Below, in pieces: positions 26,227-34,340 of a stretch of 64,000 bases of DNA. Source of the DNA: Nitrospirota bacterium (GTDB taxonomy: Bacteria > Nitrospirota > Thermodesulfovibrionia > Thermodesulfovibrionales > UBA6898); contig JACRLO010000032.1 in assembly GCA_016235245.1 (NCBI GenBank), forward strand, positions 34,039 to 98,038. The letters are read 5' to 3'. A program made the position numbers and the translations under genes. A model generated the notes under the pieces. It was given only the letters and a program-made list of their open reading frames with translations. It made no database searches and was not told the origin of the DNA. Position 1 is the stretch's first letter; each line of letters starts with the position of its first letter.

Positions 26227-26329
26227 CCGTTGCGTTGTTGCCCCTGTTTTGGCAGGCTCTTTTCTTTAATTTATCCTTAATTTTCCTTCATTAAATTTAT
26301 GAATCAGCATCGATATGAGAGATTGATAC
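26226..26329. repeat. 104-bp direct repeat, copy A (with 26759-26862)
   Basis: This segment matches 26759-26862 over its whole length in the same orientation, with about ten differences (a few substitutions and compensating 1-nt gaps). The shared part includes the last 20 codons of the CopG antitoxin gene and its 3' flank. The copies flank the broken hicB locus, which suggests duplication or recombination at this point. Confidence 0.8.
26266..26329 (-). pseudogene. 3' remnant of a CopG-type antitoxin gene
   Basis: The minus strand encodes YQSLISMLIHKFNEGKLRIN followed by a stop, identical to the C-terminus of the intact antitoxin at 26799-27074. Upstream sequence is unrelated, so only this tail of a second copy remains. 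Confidence 0.7.
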
Positions 26330-26344
26330 ATGAGGGAGCCATGC

Positions 26345-26679
26345 TTAGACGGCTACCTTTTCTTCAAGTGCCTTCTGTACGAGTTGATTCAGGAAAACGC
26401 CCATCATTGTAGCCTTTGCAGCTGCCTTCCTGTGTAGGTCTGTGGGTATCCTTACATTGAAACTCCCTTAAAGGGTTTCTGCGGCTCCCGGCACATCTGC
26501 CTGCATGTCTCAAGGTAATCATCAACCGCCTCATGGAACGCCCTCTTAAGCTCCTTAACGCTTGTTCCTTCAAACATAATAAGGTCGTTTATGGCTTCAA
26601 TCTTGCCGTGAAAAACCTCGTCCTCTTCGCTGTAGTGGACCGTACCAATATAGCCTTTATAAGTCATTGAATCGCTCAT
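26345..26679 (-). pseudogene. hicB: hicB-like antitoxin gene with a 1-nt frameshift
   Basis: Residues 1-75 (YKGYIGTVHYSEEDEVFHGK, DDYLETCRQMCREPQKPFKG) match the HicB RNase-H-like antitoxin domain. After PFKG the frame ends at VSM-stop, but the adjacent frame continues SFNVRIPTDLHRKAAAKA followed by FLNQLVQKALEEKV and a stop at 26345. That is the expected HicB C-terminal ribbon-helix-helix, so one base has been lost near 26460. No intact hicA lies upstream. Either a true pseudogene or a sequencing error; as written, only a truncated antitoxin without its DNA-binding tail is made. Confidence 0.75.
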
Positions 26680-26790
26680 CTTATAACCTCCCTGTCTCTC
26701 AACTGCTGTTCAATTTCTCTCAGGTAGCATTGCTTAATGACCTGTGCCAGAAAAGATAACCGTTGAGTTGTGGACCCTGTTTGGCAGGCG
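26676..26790 (-). pseudogene. 3' remnant of an ORF coupled to hicB
   Basis: An open frame ending LAQVIKQCYLREIEQQLRD-REVIR has its TGA overlapping the hicB start (ATGA), the arrangement expected for a partner gene. It has no start or recognisable N-terminus: it emerges from the 104-bp repeat. It is probably the tail of a lost partner, but does not resemble the usual HicA C-terminus. Confidence 0.35.
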
Positions 26791-26862
26791 TCTTTTCTTC
26801 AATTTATCCTTAATTTTCCTTCATTGAATTTATGAATCAGCATCGATATGAGAGATTGATAC
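26759..26862. repeat. 104-bp direct repeat, copy B (with 26226-26329)
   Basis: Copy B overlaps the 3' end of the intact antitoxin gene (26799-27074) and its downstream flank. It is nearly identical to copy A about 533 bp away. Confidence 0.8.
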
Positions 26863-27074
26863 GGCAGTCCTTCCTCAATTGCCTTGGCCTGAATTTTTTT
26901 CAGGTCTCGTTCCGTCATCCGTATATTTATCCGTTTTTGCTTGTTCAGGCTATAGCGGGCGTATTCCTCGTATTGTTTCTTGTCCTTTTTAGTTAGATCA
27001 GAAACCCATTCTTCCTTTTCAAGCGATCTTTCCAATTCCATTTCATCTTTATCTAAGCGTGCTGTTTTTTTCAT
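26799..27074 (-). CDS. CopG/BrnA-type antitoxin
   Basis: A 91-aa protein. A charged N-terminus (DEMELERSLEKEEWVSDL) is followed by a ribbon-helix-helix domain with QKRINIRMTERDLKKIQAKA and EEGLPYQSLISMLIHKF, the CopG-antitoxin pattern. Its start overlaps the stop of the BrnT toxin gene by ATGA, the standard toxin-first order of BrnTA modules. It should neutralise BrnT and repress the shared promoter. Its last 20 codons lie inside a 104-bp direct repeat. Confidence 0.88.
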   Translation of the reverse strand: MKKTARLDKDEMELERSLEKEEWVSDLTKKDKKQYEEYARYSLNKQKRINIRMTERDLKKIQAKAIEEGLPYQSLISMLIHKFNEGKLRIN

Positions 27075-27349
27075 GTCTTGCCTCCCAAATATTTCCTTGT
27101 CTCTTTGCTGTTTGGAATTATTGTTTTTAAAAATATTTTTTCGCTGTCTTCAACATACGGCACGGAATAGACATAATTTTCGATTCTAACCAGAAAAACT
27201 TTTTGATTTGGATATTTATCAGGATTGGGATGCCGCATTCGGTCAAGCAAATCGCCGGACGCAATTGCCAGCTCAACCTGTTCAAATGAAACTCCGCGCT
27301 CTTTCTTGAGCAATTCATTCTTTTCATCATTCCAGTCGAAGAATTTCAT
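27071..27349 (-). CDS. brnT: BrnT family toxin
   Basis: Small RelE-fold ribonuclease toxin, 92 aa. The start MKFFDWNDEKNELLKKERGVSFE at 27349 matches the family N-terminus (F-x-W-D/N-x-x-K); a longer frame to 27406 adds no known sequence. Conserved central parts are HPNPDKYPNQKVFLVRIENYVYSV and the terminal IIPNSKETRKY. Translationally coupled to the antitoxin gene. Together they form a type II toxin-antitoxin pair in the accessory region. Confidence 0.87.
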   Translation of the reverse strand: MKFFDWNDEKNELLKKERGVSFEQVELAIASGDLLDRMRHPNPDKYPNQKVFLVRIENYVYSVPYVEDSEKIFLKTIIPNSKETRKYLGGKT

Positions 27350-27605
27350 GAATGGATGCCTTTTGTATTCATGTCCTATAATATCAAGGCTGCATGGCCC
27401 TGTCAAATAGGCTTTTGTCTCTGTTTGTTATTTCGTCCTGGCCGTTATTAAGCCGTTATTAAGGTCGCTGATTTCTTCGGTATCTTCACAGAAGCGGGAT
27501 AGGGAAAAATCAAAGAAACATGTACCAACGGAATAAGCATATAAGGATTTATTTCAGCATATCCGTCTCCCGTGATCTGTATTTTGTGCAACATCAGGGT
27601 TTATA
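27350..27605. promoter_or_regulatory. Intergenic region with tandem 11-bp repeat upstream of brnT
   Basis: GCCGTTATTAA occurs twice back to back at 27441-27451 and 27452-27462, about 90 nt upstream of the brnT start. Tandem half-sites are plausible binding sites for the antitoxin complex. The rest of the region (27463-27605), upstream of the divergent membrane-protein gene, holds nothing I can identify apart from an AT-rich stretch close to its start. Confidence 0.4.
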
Positions 27606-28283
27606 ATGCCGGATGAGCGATTATCTCTTTCGTGCGAGGCTATAGTGGCGAACAGCAGCCGTTCGGCCATACATACGGTGGTGTCTTCGGTCATGAGCGC
27701 CGTGCCCGATTTACTCATAGCCTTTGCCTGCCTCACAACATGGCTATTTCCGTCTTTGTACGGCTCCCGGTGGGTGCATCGATCGGGCTCGCTCATGGTG
27801 CAGGAATTCATCGTGATCCATTCGTCCGTCTTCCTCGCCTGGGTAATCGCCATGAATATTGGAAGGGGGAAGAAGGTAATTGCTCTCATCTGTATGAGCT
27901 CTGTCTATTCGATGTTCAGCTTTGGCTTCGGCTCGTGGCCGGCGCTGATATCGTTCTGGCTTCTGTGGATCAACAGGTCAATGCCCACGCTTGCCGGCCA
28001 GGCCCTTTCGGAGAATGCCATGCAGGCGGCCGTTCTGAACTGGGTGGCAAGTCTGGTCATATATCTCTTCGCCGTGTTCCTGACCACTTATGCCCCCGTG
28101 CCTGCGATGGGGATTACTGCGGATGTGATACAGGGGCAGGGGTTTGCCGAAAGAGGGCTCTGGGTGGAGCAGCCCTACCGCGTGCTGGCCGCAGGCGTAA
28201 TCTACTACGCTGGGATCGGCCTTTGGCAGCTCCATGCCGGATACCGGGTGTGGAAGCAGCTCCCCATAAAGCTCAGCGCGTAA
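27606..28283 (+). CDS. Polytopic membrane protein of unknown function
   Basis: A 225-aa protein with about five predicted transmembrane helices, for example LLIAFACLTTWLFPSL, FIVIHSSVFLAWVIAM, VIALICMSSVYSMFSFGF, ALISFWLLWI, AAVLNWVASLVIYLFAVFL and VLAAGVIYYAGIGLWQL. No family motif was recognised. The ATG at 27606 is the first in frame, but an internal ATG at 27693 would still keep all helices; no strong ribosome-binding site separates them. Composition is closer to the chromosomal core than the cassettes to its right. A long overlapping frame on the same strand is a shadow. Confidence 0.65.
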   Translation: MPDERLSLSCEAIVANSSRSAIHTVVSSVMSAVPDLLIAFACLTTWLFPSLYGSRWVHRSGSLMVQEFIVIHSSVFLAWVIAMNIGRGKKVIALICMSSVYSMFSFGFGSWPALISFWLLWINRSMPTLAGQALSENAMQAAVLNWVASLVIYLFAVFLTTYAPVPAMGITADVIQGQGFAERGLWVEQPYRVLAAGVIYYAGIGLWQLHAGYRVWKQLPIKLSA

Positions 28284-28357
28284 ACACCATGCAGGTTCAA
28301 TTCTGACTGTCTCCTTCTGGGCCTGAGTTTGTAGACGTTGATGCTTTTAGTGCATAG

Positions 28358-28457
28358 CGATTTCTTCCTTATGACCCTTCAACTGGCGTTTGATGATAGT
28401 TGTATTAACCCCAGGATGACGCTCACTCTCGGCCTATGAATACTCGATTTCTTCCTT
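28358..28457. repeat. Pair of 13-bp direct repeats in the gap before the spoIIM fragment
   Basis: CGATTTCTTCCTT occurs at 28358-28370 and again at 28445-28457, 87 bp apart. The second copy ends 6 bp before the inverted-repeat element. The intervening sequence holds no gene. It may mark a former insertion or deletion. Confidence 0.4.
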
Positions 28458-28462
28458 GAGAG

Positions 28463-28570
28463 AAAATAGGGACACATCTCAACTAATAAGTTTCGTTTTT
28501 ATTCCCAGCTATGCCGCAACAAGTGCTTATTCTGATTTCTTCGATCTAAATTGGGATGTGTCCCTATTTT
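28463..28570. mobile_element. 108-bp inverted-repeat element (MITE/REP-like)
   Basis: Perfect 16-bp terminal inverted repeats, AAAATAGGGACACATC at 28463-28478 and its complement at 28555-28570, enclose about 76 bp without a gene. The element ends exactly where the spoIIM-like reading frame loses similarity, so it appears to have inserted into that gene. The TAGGGACACATC-type ends resemble the small palindromic elements often mobilised by RAYT-type transposases, but no transposase is in the window. Confidence 0.6.
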
Positions 28571-28966
28571 TTCAGCAAAGACGGCTGGCAATTCGAAAAT
28601 GCCATGAGGCAATAGCCTCAGTAGCTCTATCTCCGCATTTGGCTTAGTTATAGATGCTATTGTTGCTCCAATTAATATGCCATTGGTAATAGCCGCCAAA
28701 GACGGAACAATTCCAAGCACTGCACCTAACAAAATAGAAATCAAAGCAGAAATGCTATTTTTAACAAAAATAGAGAGGATTAAGCCATACATATTTTGAT
28801 GGAGAAGCCCCTTGGCCATTTTACCAAAAGCCAGCAAAAAGCCTTTGAATGTATCGGGATTAATATATCCAATCAAGATCCCCACTGAAAACAGCGTCAT
28901 AGCAGCATAGATGTACTTTGCAGACTGTCCGATAAAGCCGCCTAATTCTTGGTAACGTTTTTTCAT
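28499..28966 (-). pseudogene. SpoIIM-like membrane protein truncated by an inverted-repeat element
   Basis: About 130 residues match the SpoIIM/DUF95 family: transmembrane segments YIYAAMTLFSVGILIGY, NSISALISILLGAVLGIVPSL and ITNGILIGATIASI, then the signature LLPHGIFELPAVFAEK. After AEK the frame runs into the 108-bp element and ends with an unrelated tail (NLDRRNQNKHLLRHSWE). Normal SpoIIM proteins continue with one or two more helices, and none is found beyond the element. It starts at the ATG at 28966, with no clear ribosome-binding site. Probably non-functional. It lies last in the row of AT-rich cassette-like genes. Confidence 0.7.
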
Positions 28967-28974
28967 GTGCTATA

Positions 28975-29047
28975 TATTATTTTCAATTGACAGAACGCCA
29001 GCGATAAGGCGAGGTGGCAACCGGCCAAATTGAAAACTAAAAAGCGC
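28975..29047 (-). other. Structured spacer between cassette-like genes
   Basis: On the minus strand TTTTCAATT and AATTGAAAA form an outer inverted repeat around a region containing a CGCC-TTATCGCT-GGCG hairpin and GGCGTTCTG. It could be a degenerate attC site or a terminator; the expected attC core boxes are not clear, so I leave it unassigned. Confidence 0.3.
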
Positions 29048-29548
29048 TTATTCACCGTCGCCTTGATTTGATTGTTCAGTGGCATTTATTATTTGCGTTC
29101 CAACCTTTTGACCACGATAGTATCGGACCACTTGCACAGGAATAAGAACCAATGCTATGACGGCGACCACAATGGGAATATAACCATACGGAGACCACCC
29201 AAGGACATTAGAATACCACAAAAACAAGACCAATAAAGTTAGTAAAATCACACAAGCTAATATCATAAATGCTGTTGAAAACAGAGTTGCCGACAGATTT
29301 GCCAAGGCGGTCGGCTTCTTTGTTCCATAATTTTGTCGTTTGATATATCGTGAAACCTGGATAGGAATAAGTGCCCAACCCAATGCGGGAATCCCGATGA
29401 ATAAAGCATTAGGGATATTCCGCTCGAATGTAATACCGAGGAGTAAAAGCAATGCAAAAAAACCACCAATCAAAAACCAGCCCAAAATCATTAATCCTAA
29501 AGATCCATAAACGACTGCGTTCTTGTTTTTCTTAGTTTTTAGGGTCAT
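29048..29548 (-). CDS. Four-helix membrane protein in a cassette-like unit
   Basis: A 166-aa protein with four predicted transmembrane segments in two pairs: YGSLGLMILGWFLIGGFFALLLLLG and NALFIGIPALGWALIPI, then FSTAFMILACVILLTLLVLFLW and YIPIVVAVIALVLIPVQVV. Each pair ends with a similar P-I/V-Q-V-x-R-Y motif, indicating an internal duplication. No family recognised. AT-rich, with its own GAGAGAAG ribosome-binding site. It sits between attC-like sites, consistent with an integron cassette. Confidence 0.75.
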   Translation of the reverse strand: MTLKTKKNKNAVVYGSLGLMILGWFLIGGFFALLLLLGITFERNIPNALFIGIPALGWALIPIQVSRYIKRQNYGTKKPTALANLSATLFSTAFMILACVILLTLLVLFLWYSNVLGWSPYGYIPIVVAVIALVLIPVQVVRYYRGQKVGTQIINATEQSNQGDGE

Positions 29549-29590
29549 TTGCTTCTCTCATAAATTATAAATATTTTCAGTTATCATTCA

Positions 29591-29646
29591 CTGAACAATG
29601 AGTTCACACGCCGCGAAGCGGTCGGCGTGGAACGATTCGTTATCAC
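29591..29646 (-). repeat. attC-like recombination site (1)
   Basis: Read on the minus strand the site begins GATAACGAATCGTTC, has complementary arms CACGCCG and CGGCGTG around a short loop, and ends GAACTCATTGTTCAG. The layout of outer and inner boxes, imperfect symmetry and GC-rich stem matches integron attC sites such as that of aadA cassettes. The R' box (GTTCAGT) is slightly off the GTTRRRY consensus. Confidence 0.65.
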
Positions 29647-29692
29647 TTTTCAATTTATAGGATGGGGCTAGTAACACTAGGATCGACTGCTT

Positions 29693-30055
29693 CTAGCTTG
29701 TGACAAAGCCAAAATATTTTTTGACCTGATGTTTTTTTAAATAATTTAGAGTCTTATATGAAATAATAGTGCCGACAGGAAAAGCTAGGACAAGAGTGTA
29801 AAGAATAAATTTGAACAAGAAATAACCCCATTTCGAAAATCTCAATATTCCCATTCCCGCAATCAAATAAAAAGCTGTACTAATTGTTACGAACCATATC
29901 GCAATCTCCGATGGAGGATTTTGACCGAATATGTATGCCCATGACTTTGGATTCAACCAGATATTACCAAAAAAAAGAAATCCCACAACGGCAAGCCCGA
30001 TCAAGATGATGCCAATCTTCTTTAGGAGTTTTATTTGTTCGCTATTATCTGACAT
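29693..30055 (-). CDS. Small membrane protein in a cassette-like unit
   Basis: A 120-aa protein with three predicted transmembrane helices: KIGIILIGLAVVGFLFFGNIWL, IAIWFVTISTAFYLIAGMGIL and FLFKFILYTLVLAFPVGTII. It is AT-rich with a Lys-rich C-terminus. No family recognised. It starts just after one attC-like site and ends about 45 nt before the next, which is the typical size and layout of an integron cassette gene. Confidence 0.72.
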   Translation of the reverse strand: MSDNSEQIKLLKKIGIILIGLAVVGFLFFGNIWLNPKSWAYIFGQNPPSEIAIWFVTISTAFYLIAGMGILRFSKWGYFLFKFILYTLVLAFPVGTIISYKTLNYLKKHQVKKYFGFVTS

Positions 30056-30094
30056 TTATCTTCTGTCTCTATTTCGGGACTGGGCTCGTCCGAC

Positions 30095-30190
30095 CTGATA
30101 ACGAGGTGCATCAGCCGACGCGCGCCACATACGCTTGAATGAAAAACGCGCCACGCTTATTCGCGGTCGGCTGGATGCTGGTGTTAGCGC
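30095..30190 (-). repeat. attC-like recombination site (2)
   Basis: On the minus strand the site begins GCGCTAAC (R'' box, fits RYYYAAC-type), has arms CAGCCGAC (30173-30166) and GTCGGCTG (30119-30112), and ends CTCGTTATCAGG (R' box GTTATC). Total length about 96 bp with paired GATGC/GCATC inner boxes. This is the best attC match of the set. Confidence 0.7.
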
Positions 30191-30195
30191 CTGTC

Positions 30196-30573
30196 TTATT
30201 TTTCATTAGATTTCTCTGTCATGCTGTAGGAAATTGCTATCACAATGGAAATTGGCAATCCAAAAAGGAAGACAATTACGTATGACATGGAGGCACCACC
30301 ACCTCTATATGGCAAAACAAATTCAGGAATGTTTGCATATATTACAAATGGCAATAATGCTACGGCAGCAGCTGTACTAGCCGAATATTTCTTTTTTTCA
30401 TATGCAACTAGAGCTGGAATTAATATCAATGTTGTAGCCAATAATATCCCGCTGAGACCACAAAGTCGGAAAGTTAAATCCTTGTAGCTTGGTATTGAGG
30501 CAAATATAGCTTGCATTAAATAGAATGCGATTAAGGTTATTTTTGCAGTTTTATGCCGTGATATTTTATTCAT
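30196..30573 (-). CDS. Small membrane protein in a cassette-like unit
   Basis: A 125-aa protein with four hydrophobic segments: TAKITLIAFYLMQAIFA, LCGLSGILLATTLILIPALVA, AAVALLPFVIYANIPEFVL and YVIVFLFGLPISIVIAIS. No family recognised. Its ATG lies only 7 nt from the R' box of the upstream attC-like site, and the next attC-like site begins 6 nt after its stop, exactly the compact structure of an integron cassette. AT-rich. Confidence 0.72.
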   Translation of the reverse strand: MNKISRHKTAKITLIAFYLMQAIFASIPSYKDLTFRLCGLSGILLATTLILIPALVAYEKKKYSASTAAAVALLPFVIYANIPEFVLPYRGGGASMSYVIVFLFGLPISIVIAISYSMTEKSNEK

Positions 30574-30579
30574 ATTATT

Positions 30580-30735
30580 GCGCTAACATAGGGCGCTGAG
30601 CGACTGCGACGGAGGCGGGAGGACGGAAGGTCCGGTAGCCTGCAGGAAGCAGTGCGCTCCAGCGGATTGATGGGCGGCCTCTATCAGAGGCCGGACAGCG
30701 AGATGCTGGGAGCAAGCCCAGCGCCCTATGAAGGG
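30580..30735 (-). repeat. attC-like recombination site (3), long and partly degenerate
   Basis: Perfect inverted repeat CATAGGGCGCTG (30587-30598) and CAGCGCCCTATG (30719-30730) closes a GC-rich, largely self-complementary 150-bp segment. On the minus strand the end nearest the gene is ATGTTAGCGC (R' box GTTAGCG); the distal box is changed to CTTCATA. Size and layout resemble long attC sites such as the Vibrio repeats. Confidence 0.6.
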
Positions 30736-31066
30736 CGGGGGCCTCCCTATTGGTATTCATTGTCACTGCCCATTGTATCATCTGTTATTGTGGGCAGGGA
30801 CATCTTTATTTCTCTCGCCCTTCAATTACTCTACCAACTTGGTTTTTACTGGGTCTCATCGCAAGATGATAGCATAGCCCTCTGAGCTTGGGAAGACTAA
30901 AGTAAGCAAAATCAAAGGGTAATGTTTCTGGCAAAAGGTATTTGCTGTTATTACGGACTAAAAGCCAACTTGCCAAAACATGGGCTTATAGCAGGGTACT
31001 TTTCGCAGACTGACCTTGATATTCTGAGGTCAAGTTTCATTGAATGTCTTCCAAACTAATCACCTG
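30736..31066. other. Gene-poor region at the edge of the cassette array
   Basis: No integrase gene or attI site is visible. The only candidate is a 45-codon plus-strand ORF at 30922-31059 (starting MFLAKGICCYYGLKAN), with AAAGGG upstream; it has no recognised family and may be chance. A TGACCT/AGGTCA inverted repeat lies near 31010-31034. Confidence 0.4.
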
Positions 31067-32728
31067 CTATCTGCCCTCTCCTCTCATCTCTTTCCAGACA
31101 TTGATCAGGCCGTTGGTTGATGCGTCGTGGGAGGTGACCTCAGAACCGCTCTGCATCTCCGCAAGTATCTTCTTTGCGAGCACCTTGCCGAGTTCAACGC
31201 CCCACTGATCAAAGCTGAAGATGTTCCAGATTACGCCCTGAACAAAGATCTTATGCTCGTACATCGCAATCAGGCTGCCGAGCGTTCTGGGCGTGACCTT
31301 CTTCAGAAGAATCGAATTGGTAGGCCGGTTGCCGCTAAAAACCCTGAAAGGCGCGAGCCTTTTAATCTCTTTTGCGGACTTGCCTGAGGCAGCCAATTCA
31401 GCGGCCACCTCGTCGTATGTCTTGCCCTTCATGAGCGCCTCGGTCTGGGCAAAGAAGTTCGAAAGCAGTATGTCATGATGATCGCCCAACGGGTTATGGC
31501 TGATGGCAGGCGCAATAAAATCGCAGGGTATCATTTTAGTGCCCTGGTGAATGAGCTGGTAAAAGGCATGCTGGCCGTTCGTGCCGGGCTCTCCCCAGAT
31601 CACCGGCCCGGTCTGATACGATACCTCCCTTCCCTTCCGGTCGATGCTTTTGCCGCTGCTCTCCATATCTCCCTGCTGAAAATAGGCCGGGAACCTGTGC
31701 ATATACTGGTCATACGGCAGGAGCGCGTGGGTCTCTGTGCCAAAAAAATTGTTATACCAGATGCCAAGCAGCGCGAGGATTACCGGTATGTTCCGGTCAA
31801 GAGGTGTCTCCCTGAAATGCCGGTCCATGGCATGGCCGCCTTCAAGCAGTTCCCGGAAATGGTCGAAGCCGATTGAGCAGGCAATCGAAAGCCCGATGGC
31901 CGACCAGAGGGAATATCTGCCGCCGACCCAGTCCCAAAACACAAACATATTTTCAGGCGCTATGCCAAATTTCTGCACTTCAGGCTCGTTGGTTGAGATC
32001 GCCACGAAATGCTTTTTTATATGCGATTCATCCTTCGCAGCCTCAAGAAACCATCTGCGTGCCGTGTGGGCATTGGTCATCGTCTCCTGCGTGGTGAAAG
32101 TCTTCGATGCGATCATAAAAAGGGTCGTTTCAGGGGAAAGCTCCTTCAGGGTCTCAGCAATATGGCTGCCGTCAATGTTTGAGACAAAGTGTGTCCTGAT
32201 ATGTGGCTTGCGGTACGGCATGAGCGCCTCGGTAACCATGACCGGGCCCAGGTCAGAGCCTCCGATGCCGATGTTCACGATATCGGTCACCGGCTTGTTG
32301 GTATAGCCCTTCCATGATCCGTCAATGACCTTCAAGGAAAAGCGTTCGATCTGACCCAAAACAGCATTCACCTCAGGCATGATATCTTTATTGTTTATGA
32401 CAACAGGTGTATTTGAGCGGTTTCTAAGCGCGGTATGAAGCGCCGCACGATCTTCAGTCTCGTTGATCCGTTCGCCTGAAAACATCTTCTCAACAGCGCC
32501 GGTAACGCCGGCTTCACGGGCAAGATTAACCAGGAGCGGCAGCGTCTCCTCGTTCATGATATTTTTCGAGTAATCGAAGAGCATATCCTCAAACCAAAGG
32601 GAATACTTCTGAAACCGGTTGGGTTCTTCGCCAAACAGGTCTTTCATCTGCCGGTCTTTCATCACACTGAAATGCGCCTTCAGCTCTTTCCATGCAGCAG
32701 TCTTTACCGGGTTCTGCTTTTCAAGCAT
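31067..32728 (-). CDS. pgi: Glucose-6-phosphate isomerase
   Basis: Interconverts glucose 6-phosphate and fructose 6-phosphate in glycolysis and gluconeogenesis. Signature parts are [68 protein letters not shown], the catalytic [16 protein letters not shown] and the terminal [11 protein letters not shown]. At 553 aa it is the long eubacterial/eukaryotic type. GGGGGAGGTAG before the ATG at 32728 is a strong ribosome-binding site. The upstream RNB-domain gene ends 3 nt before it, so the two are co-transcribed. Confidence 0.97.
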   Translation of the reverse strand: MLEKQNPVKTAAWKELKAHFSVMKDRQMKDLFGEEPNRFQKYSLWFEDMLFDYSKNIMNEETLPLLVNLAREAGVTGAVEKMFSGERINETEDRAALHTALRNRSNTPVVINNKDIMPEVNAVLGQIERFSLKVIDGSWKGYTNKPVTDIVNIGIGGSDLGPVMVTEALMPYRKPHIRTHFVSNIDGSHIAETLKELSPETTLFMIASKTFTTQETMTNAHTARRWFLEAAKDESHIKKHFVAISTNEPEVQKFGIAPENMFVFWDWVGGRYSLWSAIGLSIACSIGFDHFRELLEGGHAMDRHFRETPLDRNIPVILALLGIWYNNFFGTETHALLPYDQYMHRFPAYFQQGDMESSGKSIDRKGREVSYQTGPVIWGEPGTNGQHAFYQLIHQGTKMIPCDFIAPAISHNPLGDHHDILLSNFFAQTEALMKGKTYDEVAAELAASGKSAKEIKRLAPFRVFSGNRPTNSILLKKVTPRTLGSLIAMYEHKIFVQGVIWNIFSFDQWGVELGKVLAKKILAEMQSGSEVTSHDASTNGLINVWKEMRGEGR

Positions 32729-32731
32729 GCT

Positions 32732-34219
32732 CTACCTCCCCCTGACTTTTCTGAAATCTATGAAGCCCCGGTCAACATCCGTGCGCACAAGTTGCACCCG
32801 AATCTTGTCTCCTACATCCACGCCTTTAAACCCCTCCATCAGCTTACCCTCCACAGGCGGATGGAATATGCGTACCCATGTTCCCTTGTCAGCAGCGCCC
32901 GTCACAATCGCATCGAACTTTTCCCCGACCCTTGATTCCAGCAGAAGTGCGGCAGCCGACTTGCCTACCTGCCGCTCCACCTTGTTGGCAGCATCCTCCT
33001 GCTCTGTGCAGTGCTGAGCCAATGCCTCAAGATCCTCTTTCTGATAAGGGACCGCTTCCGCTGACAAGGCAGCCTTCAGAAGCCGGTGGGTTATCAGATC
33101 TGGATAACGACGATTGGGAGCGGTAGAATGGGAATAGTCCTTAACTGCCAGTCCAAAGTGGCCGGGAGCAGTCTGACCGGGAAATTCGGCAACATATTCG
33201 CCGGCACCCATCAGTTTGATGATGGTGAGTGAAAGGTCCGGAAACCTCAGAGGGTCGTCAGCCTTTGCCTTCACCAGAAACTGCTCAAGCGCCTTTGAAT
33301 CCGGCCTTTGGGGAAGCGTGTAATCATGCTCAGCAGCAACCTCAACGATCCGCTCCCATCTCTTGGGAATACGGACAACACGCCGCAGGGAAGGAAACTT
33401 TTTGGAGCCAAGATACCGCGCCGTTACGCCGTTTGCCGCAACCATGAAATCTTCGATAATATCCATGGCACGGTTTCGCCTGCGTTCTTCGAGGTCCCGT
33501 ATCTCATCATTGTCAAATAATGCCCGGGTCTGGATGGTCTCGAAGTTCAATGCGCCATGTTCATGCCGGTATGCCTTCATCTTCTGCGCTGCCTGATCCT
33601 GCAACTGAAGATTTTCCGCAAGACCTTCAACCGCTGCAGCGGCCTCAGGCAAAGGGCCGTCACCCTCCAGCCAGGCAGCAACACTGTTATACGCGAGTTT
33701 TGCCTTGTTCCTGACCGTTGCACGATAGAGGTCAGATGATTTGAGTGTCCCGTCGCCCGAAATAGTGATCTCGATCACAATCGCAAGCCTGTCCTCATGA
33801 AAGTTCAGGGAGGAAAGGTCAGTACAAAGCTTCTCAGGGAGCATCGGGAATATCTCGGCATCAGTATACACAGAGGTGGTGTTATGCTTTGCATGCGCAT
33901 CAATGGCTGAGCCGACTTTGATGATAGCGTCCACATCAGCCACGGCGATCAGGAGTTTGGTGCCTCCATCCGGCATCTTTTCGGCAACCGTAAGCTGGTC
34001 AAGGTCACGGGAATCGTCATTGTCAATAGAGGCCCAAAGAAGGTCTCTGAGGTTCCGGGCCTGATCATAGTCAGCCGCTGCTGGTGCGGTGATGGCCGCA
34101 AGCTGTTCTTCTGCTTCTTTCGAGAATTCAGGAAGAAGCCCCTTCTCAAGCATCACCCGGTGGGCAATCCTCTTCAGAATAATGCGGTGTTGCCTCTCTG
34201 AATGTTCTGTATGTTCCAT
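32732..34219 (-). CDS. RNB domain ribonuclease (RNase II/R family)
   Basis: Exoribonuclease of about 495 aa. The start at 34219 follows GGAAGGCAG. The RNB catalytic domain contains LLWASIDNDDSRDLDQLTVAE (the Asp cluster binding Mg), LLIAVADVDAIIKVGS, LSSLNFHEDRLAIVIEI, and PGHFGLAVKDYSHSTAPNRRYPDLITHRLL. A short C-terminal S1-like region with GTWVRIFHPPVEGKLMEGF ends the protein. N-terminal cold-shock domains of RNase R are missing, so it is a short RNB protein. Likely RNA turnover; substrate preference unknown. Confidence 0.9.
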   Translation of the reverse strand: MEHTEHSERQHRIILKRIAHRVMLEKGLLPEFSKEAEEQLAAITAPAAADYDQARNLRDLLWASIDNDDSRDLDQLTVAEKMPDGGTKLLIAVADVDAIIKVGSAIDAHAKHNTTSVYTDAEIFPMLPEKLCTDLSSLNFHEDRLAIVIEITISGDGTLKSSDLYRATVRNKAKLAYNSVAAWLEGDGPLPEAAAAVEGLAENLQLQDQAAQKMKAYRHEHGALNFETIQTRALFDNDEIRDLEERRRNRAMDIIEDFMVAANGVTARYLGSKKFPSLRRVVRIPKRWERIVEVAAEHDYTLPQRPDSKALEQFLVKAKADDPLRFPDLSLTIIKLMGAGEYVAEFPGQTAPGHFGLAVKDYSHSTAPNRRYPDLITHRLLKAALSAEAVPYQKEDLEALAQHCTEQEDAANKVERQVGKSAAALLLESRVGEKFDAIVTGAADKGTWVRIFHPPVEGKLMEGFKGVDVGDKIRVQLVRTDVDRGFIDFRKVRGR

Positions 34220-34340
34220 CTGCCTTCCTTTGGGGCGTTCGATCACGCAGCATACGTTCTGTTTCTAATTTTATGGGCAAAAGATGGGGTCGTCAAGAAC
34301 AAACTGCAGATTCAAAAAGCAGAAATCCCGGAAGATACGG

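Noticed and set aside
26440..26475. Programmed -1 frameshift in hicB (CCCTTTAAGGG near the break)
   Set aside because: The slippery-looking bases are not aligned with the reading frame as X-XXY-YYZ, and no downstream structure is evident; a simple base loss is more likely.
27632..28306. 224-codon plus-strand open frame overlapping the membrane protein gene
   Set aside because: Same strand, other frame; the product is rich in Arg, Gly and His without helices or motifs, while the frame at 27606 gives a coherent membrane protein.
28975..29047. Fourth attC site
   Set aside because: It has inverted repeats, but the outer boxes are TTTTCAATT/AATTGAAAA rather than TAAC/GTTA type; left as an unassigned structure.
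30736..31066. Integron integrase or attI next to the array
   Set aside because: No tyrosine recombinase frame on either strand in this stretch.
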